Positions 32,383 through 39,910 of a DNA stretch of 64,000 bases are shown here, one piece after another. Numbering within the stretch: position 1 is the first letter of the stretch; each line of letters begins with the position of its first letter. Under the pieces are notes generated by a model. The model searched no databases and was not told the origin of the DNA. It worked only from the letters and a program-made list of their open reading frames with translations. Source of the DNA: a virus; IMG/VR virus record IMGVR_UViG_3300031707_006565, positions 1 through 64,000 of that record; one strand, written 5' to 3'. Both the position numbers and the translations under genes were made by a program.

Positions 32383-34422
32383 ATGTCAACCAAATTTAAT
32401 CGCAATGATGCCCAGGCAGGTAACGATAACTTTTATCATGAAGATTACAAAACCGATCTAAACGGTGTCGAGCAGGATAATCTTGCAACTGTGGTCGATT
32501 TCGAAGCGCTTCCCTGTATCATCGAAGGACTGGAAGTTAGCACACCAACCTATCCTGAGGCAACTACTCCGATTTCCGCTGGTAAAGCTCGCGACAAAGA
32601 TGGTAAACCGATCATCGTGGCTGAAGTCGATTCGGTCGAGCTTCTCAATACTTCCGGCGGCAATAACTACATTATTCTTGCGCATAAATATTCAACTGAT
32701 ACCTTACGGAAAGCCTATTCATCCGTCGTCGAATACGATACCCGCAAATATGACGATTTTGAACTTTCGGTTGCCGATACTAAGCAAGCCGGCGACATTA
32801 TTCTTGCCAATATTAAAAAAGTCGGTGGGGTCTGGCTCAAATACGATTCTGAGCGCACTCATCCGGTGTACCGGCCCACCTCCGGCGACATCACTCCGCC
32901 CACCGACCCGTCCACGCTTCTTCTCACTACCGGCATTATGGGCGACACTGCTCTGCCGATCTACACCAACGACTTTCTAAAACGCGTTACTCCGCTTGCC
33001 TGGTTAAAAGCAGCCTGGAACGCATCCTCTGATTCTGGCTCCGGTCTTCGCGGTTATGAAGTTTTTCTAATTCCATTAATTCTCATAAATGAAGTAGACA
33101 CGGAACAGCTCGACAAGCGTCAAGAGCAGCATGTTCAGTATTCCGCTTCCGCTATCCGCACCGACGTCACTTTCCAGAACTTGACCCCTGGCGTAAAATA
33201 TCGGATTAAAGTCCGTGCCGTCGACATGGCTGGTAACGTCTCCGGTTTTGCTGCGCTCGATATCATTGCCGGCGGGCCCAAGCAGATTCCCGAATCTTGC
33301 ACCGATGCGATTGAAAATCTTGCGGTCTCAGCTCAAGACCAGGGCATCAAGATCGTTTTCGATATCAAGACCGCTTACCAGGATAAAGTCGCCGGCACCG
33401 AAGTCGTCTGGACCGATGACGATTCCGAACCCGATTTCGATAACAGTACCATGTCCAAACTTTTCACCGATCGCAAAACTATTTTCCTGCCTGCCCGCTT
33501 CTCTACCGACAAACAGAAAATTTTTGTGAAGGCAAAAATTCGGCTCGTTGACAAGACCAGTCGCCATTGCACTACCCCGTTTTCCATCTCGGCTACCCAG
33601 ACCAAAAAATATATTGCCGACTTATCTGAGTATATGGTGAACGTCGATTATCTAAAGCTTGCCGTCCCTGAAATCTCCGCTGCCAATTTCTCCTGGCGTA
33701 ACTTAAGAACCGTTGCCAAAGCCGGCTCACAATTCACCACCATCACCCAGGCGTTCGCATCTATCACCGACGACCAGTATTACGTCGTCTTGGTTGGTCC
33801 AGGCGGCTACTCTGAAGACGTTGACTTCAAAGGCAAAAATATTCTATTAGTCGGTTATGGTAAAGTTATGATCAAAGGTCGTATTCAGAACGCCGATTTC
33901 GGAAAACATTGCGGTCTGAAAGACCTCACCGTCTATAACGACAATGCGGTTGCCGATGCGATTAACATTCAACCCAATGCCGCAACCGCCATATTCGTGA
34001 TGGACAACGTCCTTGTCAAGGGCGACCATTTTACGACTCAGGGAATCTATGTTTGTGGTAAAGGAATAATTAAACGTTCGGCAATTCTTACCACTGCCGC
34101 CATTCCCGGCATAAAATTCGCTAACAATGCAGTAACCGGTATCGGTTCCTCTGGCCACGTCAATAGCTGTAAAATTTCGGTCGGCAATTCCAACTGCATC
34201 GCTTTTGTCGGTCTTGCGCCTTTAGAAGTTTCAAATTGCCTCTTAAAATCCGGCGCATACAGTATTGCCCAGACCGGTTCATACGCGGTCCGGGTTTATA
34301 ATTGCGTTTACCAGGTCGCGCCCAATGGCACCATCGATTACGGCACCGCCTCCAACGTCTCGAATATCATTAATGCCAACATCGAAATCGTTCCCGAAGA
34401 CGACTTCGGCTCCGATGCATGA
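32383..34422 (+). CDS. tail fibre with FN3-like and beta-helix regions
   Basis: A 679-residue protein. The N terminus has a baseplate-attachment region. Residues about 185-300 contain an FN3-like domain ('SDSGSGLRGYEVFL', 'TFQNLTPGVKYRIKVRAVDMAGNVSGF'). Residues about 430-670 form a right-handed beta-helix-like segment with repeated asparagine and glycine-turn patterns. Fibres of this kind bind or degrade surface polysaccharide. The start follows AGGAGG, and the end overlaps the next gene by ATGA. Confidence 0.75.
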   Translation: MSTKFNRNDAQAGNDNFYHEDYKTDLNGVEQDNLATVVDFEALPCIIEGLEVSTPTYPEATTPISAGKARDKDGKPIIVAEVDSVELLNTSGGNNYIILAHKYSTDTLRKAYSSVVEYDTRKYDDFELSVADTKQAGDIILANIKKVGGVWLKYDSERTHPVYRPTSGDITPPTDPSTLLLTTGIMGDTALPIYTNDFLKRVTPLAWLKAAWNASSDSGSGLRGYEVFLIPLILINEVDTEQLDKRQEQHVQYSASAIRTDVTFQNLTPGVKYRIKVRAVDMAGNVSGFAALDIIAGGPKQIPESCTDAIENLAVSAQDQGIKIVFDIKTAYQDKVAGTEVVWTDDDSEPDFDNSTMSKLFTDRKTIFLPARFSTDKQKIFVKAKIRLVDKTSRHCTTPFSISATQTKKYIADLSEYMVNVDYLKLAVPEISAANFSWRNLRTVAKAGSQFTTITQAFASITDDQYYVVLVGPGGYSEDVDFKGKNILLVGYGKVMIKGRIQNADFGKHCGLKDLTVYNDNAVADAINIQPNAATAIFVMDNVLVKGDHFTTQGIYVCGKGIIKRSAILTTAAIPGIKFANNAVTGIGSSGHVNSCKISVGNSNCIAFVGLAPLEVSNCLLKSGAYSIAQTGSYAVRVYNCVYQVAPNGTIDYGTASNVSNIINANIEIVPEDDFGSDA

Positions 34423-37094
34423 ACCTAAATCCTTCCGACAAACTCTTTGCTCAATGTTCTTCTGCGGATGCGGTCAACGTCATCCTCTATGGCACGTTAC
34501 TTGACACAAAAAACAATCCTCATCCTTTTTCCCGTGTTTTACGATTAACCTCGACTGAGCAGGTCCAGGTTTTTGAGGTTATGGGTAAAACCTCCCTCAA
34601 GGACTTATCACTTTTTCTCGTCAATACTTCCGCTTCTGACGTAACCGTTAAAACCTGGCACGTCCCGGCCTCGAAGGAAATTGCCGACGATTATCTAATC
34701 GTTCCTTCCCAAACGATTACCGCCCATGACCTGCTCGTTTTATCCAGGGTTTCTCCTAACCGGGATAACGTCTCTTTCCAATCTTCCGATAAACTCTTTG
34801 CTCAATGCTCAACTGCCAACGCAGTCAACGTCCATCTTTACAGTACTCTTAAACCTTTAATTAAACCTTTCGCTTCACCTTTTCGTTTACTTTCAACCGA
34901 CCCGATCCAGTTTTTCGAGGTTATGGCACAGACTACTTTAACCGACCCGATGATTCTACTGGTAAATACTTCCGCTTCTGACGTAACTATCAACCTCTGG
35001 CACGTTCCAGCCGGGAAACCTATCGCTGGCGATTACTTAATCCTTTCCTCGAGGACAATCAAGGCATCGAGCATACTTGTGTGGGATAATGGAGAGATCT
35101 ACGAACTCCCCAGACCAGTGGCTGGTGGTGCAATGTCCGTCCACGGCTACGATTATCAGTCTCTTAATTCCGTTCCTCACCGGACTGAACTCACTTATGA
35201 TTATGTTGATTGGTATCTGCGTAATCACCCGCTCGCAACTTATAAATGGAAATTAGAACGAGAAAATGGCGTAAGTGAAGATAATACTTCAATAGTAAAG
35301 TTTGGAGAGGCGGGTGCTGATACTCAAACTTTACTTCCTAATGAAGATGATACGCCTTTAGAATGGAAAGTAGAACCTCACGGAGACCATTATGCGGCGG
35401 TTATTGATGACGATGAAAGAACGTATGTTTATTATCGTCACGCCGAGACTTCACAGTTTAGTATTTCAATAAAAGTTGATAATGGGTTAGTATACACTAT
35501 CTCTGATTCAGATGCCATAAGTTTAACAACAAGTTATGTAGAGCATTCTAATCAATGGAATACTAATCCTTTGACAGGTTTGCCTTGGACAATCACCGAT
35601 GTTTTGAACTATTTACGGATTGGTGTTTGTGTTTCTTTTTCGGAACAGCCACAGAAACGAGACCTATATGGTATTGAAGATTTAGATATACCAGCAGGTA
35701 GCACAATAAATTATGTTAAGGTATATGCGATAGCAAAGTATGTAGGCAGTTATGATATATATGTTCATCAGATAGAAGTAGAGATTGGATACACGCCTCC
35801 GCTTGCCGTTGATAAATACGGATTAGTTTATCCTGGCGCAGAAGAAGATAATTTAAGTGATAACTTTATCACATCAGAAAGTGGTGCATTAAGAGGTTGG
35901 TATACAACTTACGCAATTTTGACGGTTCAAGGTAATACCGCTACTCTTTATTTCAAACTAAAAGATTTAAGTGTTTGGTCATCGGGTAGTGGTTCGTTAA
36001 GTTGCAAAGTTGCTTGTCAACTATTTCTTACAGGAGCGGAAGGACCGCCAGAAAATTTTGTATATGGTGATTTAATTCCCGCAAGTGATATTGCAGTTAC
36101 GGATGCACTAACTCTCAATAAAGATGGAACGGTCTCTGGTAGTCTTGGATTTACTACGACGGATGGTGGTTACTTTTACTATATTTTAGTTGTTAATATT
36201 TATTTAGATGATTACACAGGAGCACCGACTAACGTTAAAATTGGCTTTGTATGTGAGAAAGATATCTATTTAAAACTTTACGGCGAAATTACTCCTGAAG
36301 ACGGTTCAATCTTCGTTGAGAAAAGACCGGTAACCTACAAGGATTATGCGATCGTGCGTATTCTCGGATTGGATAAAGTCATCAATTTTTGGAATCATAT
36401 AATTGGTAAACCCGATGTCTTTCCTCCTGACGTTCACGATTCCGATAAGCATACTTACGACCTGGTTAAACAGGTTGCATCCGACCCGACTCCTGAAGAA
36501 GGTGATATCTGGATAAATGCCGCCTCGAATGTATTAAAGATTTTCTTGAACGCAGTAACGAAAGTATTTAGTTTTGTAGGACACGGTAAAGACGACCACA
36601 ACGAAGCCTTGATGAAACAATTATCTTCTGACGGCACCCGAGCCAATGGCGATAGTTGGTTTAATACTACGTTAAAGAGATTTAAGCTAAAGCAGGATAA
36701 CATTGTAACCATAATACCGACTGATATTATTACCGAGAATATCGGTATCATAGTAGATGCTTCAGGCAATCCTATCTCTACTGGAATAAAGGGTGATAGA
36801 AGAGTTGATTATGCCTGCACATTGACCGGTTGGAGTATCTATGCTGATGTGTCAGGCTCAATAACATTTGATATCTGGAAAGACACTCACGCCGATTTTC
36901 CACCAATCGTTGCCGATACAATGGTCGGCGGCAGTGGCACCAAGCCTAATATTAGCGCCAGCAATAAAGGTAGCGGTACACCGACTAACTGGTCAAGCAT
37001 CACGATAGCTGCCGGCGATATTTTGCGGTTTAACGTTGACAGCTGTTCTACCATTACTCGGGCCGTCTTACTTTTGAAAGTGACAAGGACTTAA
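34419..37094 (+). CDS. tail fibre/adhesin with duplicated N-terminal domain and mosaic centre
   Basis: An 891-residue protein. Residues 6-115 and 123-230 are copies of one domain (SDKLFAQCS.A.AVNV...; LVNTSASDVT...WHVPA.K.IA.DYLI). The middle (about 285-620) is AT-rich in a different codon style. The C terminus contains 'PTPEEGDIWINAASNVLKIF' and 'DGTRANGDSWFNTTLKRFKLK', as in other phage tail fibres. It probably binds a host receptor. Confidence 0.72.
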   Translation: MNLNPSDKLFAQCSSADAVNVILYGTLLDTKNNPHPFSRVLRLTSTEQVQVFEVMGKTSLKDLSLFLVNTSASDVTVKTWHVPASKEIADDYLIVPSQTITAHDLLVLSRVSPNRDNVSFQSSDKLFAQCSTANAVNVHLYSTLKPLIKPFASPFRLLSTDPIQFFEVMAQTTLTDPMILLVNTSASDVTINLWHVPAGKPIAGDYLILSSRTIKASSILVWDNGEIYELPRPVAGGAMSVHGYDYQSLNSVPHRTELTYDYVDWYLRNHPLATYKWKLERENGVSEDNTSIVKFGEAGADTQTLLPNEDDTPLEWKVEPHGDHYAAVIDDDERTYVYYRHAETSQFSISIKVDNGLVYTISDSDAISLTTSYVEHSNQWNTNPLTGLPWTITDVLNYLRIGVCVSFSEQPQKRDLYGIEDLDIPAGSTINYVKVYAIAKYVGSYDIYVHQIEVEIGYTPPLAVDKYGLVYPGAEEDNLSDNFITSESGALRGWYTTYAILTVQGNTATLYFKLKDLSVWSSGSGSLSCKVACQLFLTGAEGPPENFVYGDLIPASDIAVTDALTLNKDGTVSGSLGFTTTDGGYFYYILVVNIYLDDYTGAPTNVKIGFVCEKDIYLKLYGEITPEDGSIFVEKRPVTYKDYAIVRILGLDKVINFWNHIIGKPDVFPPDVHDSDKHTYDLVKQVASDPTPEEGDIWINAASNVLKIFLNAVTKVFSFVGHGKDDHNEALMKQLSSDGTRANGDSWFNTTLKRFKLKQDNIVTIIPTDIITENIGIIVDASGNPISTGIKGDRRVDYACTLTGWSIYADVSGSITFDIWKDTHADFPPIVADTMVGGSGTKPNISASNKGSGTPTNWSSITIAAGDILRFNVDSCSTITRAVLLLKVTRT

Positions 37095-38218
37095 TGTTAA
37101 TAAAACCTTATTTTGAAATTCCGAATTCTGTCTTTGAATGCCGCACTCTCGCTAGTTCAGGAATGAATTTAGATAATAGCCATATTAAGTTTGCTTGGAT
37201 TGGTAATATTCCTAATACAGGCAACCTTACAAGGGTAGGGATTAGAGTTGATACTAATTCGCACTTACACAATGTCAAAGTAAGATTATATAACGTGAAT
37301 ACGGATGGTACACCAAATGAAAGTTCGCCGTATAAAGGTGTTAGTAGTTACGCAATTCTTGACCCGTCACTAACAAACTACGCGGTAAATAATTTATATT
37401 TGCTTGATTTGACTGTGGCAATTCCCGCCGAAAGAGGAGATTTAGTTGCGGTGGTGTTTAAGTGGGTGAATGATATTGGTGATATTGCTTTTACTAAGAT
37501 TGATACGAGAGAGGGAGTAATATTTCCTTATCACGCTTACTATACTACTGCTTGGCATAAGAGTTCCTTTAGTCCTGATTACTCAACGATTGTTTTCGGA
37601 TATGGAGATAATTTCTATGAAATGAATACTGCTCCGATTAAAGACCGTTACAATACAGAATTATTGCAAGGTTATGAGGTGGCTTTAAGATTCAAAGTTC
37701 CTTATGAGTGTCGTTGTTGCGGTTTTTGGATGTATATGGGCGGTGATACTTCTGTTACTGGTAATTATCCGTCCAATTTAGGGAAGTTAAGATTATATGA
37801 AGATGATGTTGTAATTTACGAAGAGGATTGGGATTCGTGGCGGCAAGGTGTGCAGAGTTCATCTTCGCTTACTGGTCTTTATAGATATAGTTTTGATGAT
37901 GTTGCTAATGAACCCGTGTTAACCTTAAACCCAATTAAAGTTTATAAGTTAGCCTTGGAGTTAGAAACGACTGCGAGTGCTTATGGTACACAATATCGTG
38001 AAATTGAGGTTGCAGCTAAAGTTAAAAGCGGTAATGCGTGGGTAGATTACTCTTATCCAGAAAATTTATGGGGAGCAATTTCAGGCGGGAAGGAATTTTA
38101 TAAAGTTTTAAGGCAAAGCGGGCAGTCTTGGATAGAATATATAACAAAACGACCTTTATTTGGTATCTTTGTTGATGGATTAGAATTAGCTGAAGGAGAC
38201 CACGCGGGAATTATATGA
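37094..38218 (+). CDS. putative receptor-binding protein, copy 1
   Basis: A 374-residue, Tyr- and Val-rich beta protein overlapping the preceding fibre by one base. Its organisation resembles that of the next gene ('..LKVRLYNVN..', 'FPYHAYY..AWHKSSFSPDYSTIVFG', 'YKLALELETTA', a C-terminal 'WIEY.TKRPLFGIFVDGLE'). Codons are AT-rich and unlike the baseplate genes, indicating transfer of the fibre module. No enzymatic motif is evident. Confidence 0.62.
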   Translation: MLIKPYFEIPNSVFECRTLASSGMNLDNSHIKFAWIGNIPNTGNLTRVGIRVDTNSHLHNVKVRLYNVNTDGTPNESSPYKGVSSYAILDPSLTNYAVNNLYLLDLTVAIPAERGDLVAVVFKWVNDIGDIAFTKIDTREGVIFPYHAYYTTAWHKSSFSPDYSTIVFGYGDNFYEMNTAPIKDRYNTELLQGYEVALRFKVPYECRCCGFWMYMGGDTSVTGNYPSNLGKLRLYEDDVVIYEEDWDSWRQGVQSSSSLTGLYRYSFDDVANEPVLTLNPIKVYKLALELETTASAYGTQYREIEVAAKVKSGNAWVDYSYPENLWGAISGGKEFYKVLRQSGQSWIEYITKRPLFGIFVDGLELAEGDHAGII

Positions 38219-39351
38219 ATAGGTTTTCTACATTAGAGATTCCGTCACAACAAATGGATTTTTCAAGCATAGCATCGACTGGTTATACAACTCTAAACGA
38301 AAAAAGTGATAGAATGGCTTATATGTTTAGACTTACGAAGACGGCTGAACCTGTGGCGTATATTAAAGGTGTTGGTTTATTTGTGGACTATGTTAGAGGA
38401 AAGCCAAAAATAAAGGTGCAGATTCAGGAATTGTACGATAGGAGTAATGGAGATTATGATACGGGCGTGCCTATTTCTGACCCTGCTTATCCAGAGGTTA
38501 ATGGGGTAGCTTATAGAAGTTGTAGTGAAGAAGTGATAGAAATAAATGATGTAGGATATTATCGAATTGATTTTAGTTCACCACCAGATGTATCACCGCA
38601 GATGCTTGGACATATTGTCGCAGTATCTATTGGAGTAGATACTATTGATGAAGGAGCGAATGAAGAGGTAAGATTTGCAAAAGTCAATCAGCGGGACTCA
38701 ATGAACTTTCCATATTTTGCACACTATAATCAGAAAGCAACTAATTGGATACATCAAGCAGACTTTCCAGATGTGGCGGTAATTTATAGCGTGGAAGATG
38801 TGGAGATTTGTGTCATTACAGAAATGTTACCAGTCACGGAGATTGCTGACCTTGAAGTTTATGCTAATCACCAAAGTAATACTCGTATTAACAAAGCGGG
38901 CAATATCTTTACATTGCCATACACGGTGATTGTAGGCGGTGTATGGATGTTTATTGATTCACTTGACGCTGATTGGCAGTTGAAGATATTGGATTCTAAT
39001 GACAACATAGTTACTGCTGTTCAGTTTTATGCAGGACAACAGGCAGGAGCAAATACGTCTTATCAGGCAGGTAGGAGAATTCTGTTACCAGGTGAATTTC
39101 CTTTAGTCAAAGATAGTGCTTATAAGTTAATTATTGATATTGATTATAATTCAAATGTTAACTATCGTTGTAAAATGCGGGAGATAACTGTTAATGAAAC
39201 TTTATTTTTAGATCAGTTCCAAGGCGAAGTAGAAATGCACAAGATTACTAAAGCAGGTTCAAGTGCGTGGGTAGAAGACAATACGAAAAGAGTGTTGATG
39301 GGACTATTAGTAACGGGTATCGGCGGTAAGGAGAAAAGCTATGTATTTTAA
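38215..39351 (+). CDS. putative receptor-binding protein, copy 2
   Basis: A 378-residue protein similar in length and pattern to the preceding one ('KIKVQIQELYDRSN', 'FPYFAHYNQKATNWIHQADFPDVAVIYS', 'YKLIIDIDY', and the C-terminal 'WVEDNTKRVLMGLLVTGIG'). It overlaps copy 1 by ATGA. The pair looks like a diverged tandem duplication that could give alternative host specificities. Confidence 0.62.
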   Translation: MNRFSTLEIPSQQMDFSSIASTGYTTLNEKSDRMAYMFRLTKTAEPVAYIKGVGLFVDYVRGKPKIKVQIQELYDRSNGDYDTGVPISDPAYPEVNGVAYRSCSEEVIEINDVGYYRIDFSSPPDVSPQMLGHIVAVSIGVDTIDEGANEEVRFAKVNQRDSMNFPYFAHYNQKATNWIHQADFPDVAVIYSVEDVEICVITEMLPVTEIADLEVYANHQSNTRINKAGNIFTLPYTVIVGGVWMFIDSLDADWQLKILDSNDNIVTAVQFYAGQQAGANTSYQAGRRILLPGEFPLVKDSAYKLIIDIDYNSNVNYRCKMREITVNETLFLDQFQGEVEMHKITKAGSSAWVEDNTKRVLMGLLVTGIGGKEKSYVF

Positions 39352-39395
39352 CTCTTCAACCTTTAAATCTTTGAACCTTCCTCCCGCCTGGCGGG
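39350..39395. repeat. CTTCAACCTTTAAATCTTTGAACC run and CCCGCCTGGCGGG palindrome
   Basis: A CTTNAAC iteration is followed by a 5-bp stem, CCCGC-CTG-GCGGG. The ATG at 39400 follows closely. The palindrome lacks a T run. Confidence 0.4.
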
Positions 39396-39399
39396 AACA

Positions 39400-39588
39400 A
39401 TGAGTAAAATTAACCCGTTTCTTATATCTATTTTAGCCTTGATTCCCGATCTTGGACCGTCACAGGAGTATTTAAAATGTCTTCGTTGTGGTGAACCGAT
39501 CAAGAAAGATTATTATTGTGATCGATGCGCACCTTGGCGAAAAAAAAAAATACAAATCCCGGTAATACCGCATCCACCCAAAGCATGA
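39400..39588 (+). CDS. small zinc-ribbon protein, copy 2 of a paralogous pair
   Basis: A 62-residue paralogue of the 4131 gene with the same hydrophobic N terminus and CLRCGEPIKKDYYCDRC ribbon. It lies at the right edge of the prophage, last among convincing phage genes. An 11-base A tract at 39540-39550 encodes KKK at residues 48-50 and could slip during transcription. Function unknown. Confidence 0.6.
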   Translation: MSKINPFLISILALIPDLGPSQEYLKCLRCGEPIKKDYYCDRCAPWRKKKIQIPVIPHPPKA

Positions 39589-39850
39589 TCTTTAAACCCT
39601 CAAACCATTCGACTTTTGACTTTTTATTTGACCCTTTGACTTTTGACCTTTCTCTTTTGACTTTCATAAACTTCCCGTGTAAAATAAATCATGAAAAACC
39701 GCCTATTTTCACCCCTTTCACTCTTTTTCCCTGTCTCTCCCTTCGACTCAAAAAATTTTACATCAGTCTTTTTTGCGGTCAAAAATATCTAAATGCTTAA
39801 TTTAATGAAAGTTATCAAAAATTTAAGGCGTGTAAAATTTTTTCTCAAAA
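39589..39850. other. gene-free right flank with pyrimidine and CTTTTGAC repeats
   Basis: About 300 bases without a convincing gene. From 39589 to 39670 there is a run of CTTTTGACTTTT and CCTTTGAC units. From 39691 a 33-residue frame starts (MKNRLFSPLSLFF) that resembles the N terminus of the 4131 gene at DNA level (ATGAAAAACC..TATTTTC), perhaps a decayed third copy of that family. I see no promoter or RNA gene here. Confidence 0.4.
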
Positions 39851-39910
39851 GTAGCAATTTAGGGGTATTTTTGGTGCAATTTTAGTGCAAAAAGGGTGCA
39901 ATAACTGTCA
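39851..39910. repeat. phased GTGCAA repeats, probable prophage right end
   Basis: GTGCAA occurs at 39874, 39885 and 39896, exactly 11 bases apart, with a related GTAGCAA at 39851. Read inward on the other strand the sequence begins 5'-TGACAGTTATTGCACCC, which has the TG dinucleotide of Mu-type ends. Helically phased repeats fit transposase-binding sites. The terminal base cannot be fixed without the left end. Confidence 0.45.

Larger units (their letters stand above)
1..39910 (+). mobile_element. Mu-like transposing prophage, left end outside window
   Basis: All convincing genes here are on the plus strand and follow the Mu order: DDE transposase, MuB-type ATPase, Gam, GemA, lysis, terminase, portal/MuF, protease-scaffold, capsid, sheath, tube, tape measure, baseplate, fibres. 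A repressor and the left end are not in the window. The right end is placed at about 39,910, where three GTGCAA repeats at 11-bp spacing precede a terminal CA and the mrfA gene. That boundary is inferred; the identity as a Mu-like contractile-tailed phage is well supported. Confidence 0.88.

Noticed and set aside
34419-39351. Diversity-generating retroelement in the fibre genes
   Set aside because: No reverse transcriptase and no template/variable repeat pair was found in the window.
39525-39800. 91-residue frame at the right end of the prophage
   Set aside because: It overlaps the zinc-ribbon gene in another frame and consists of pyrimidine-repeat translation.
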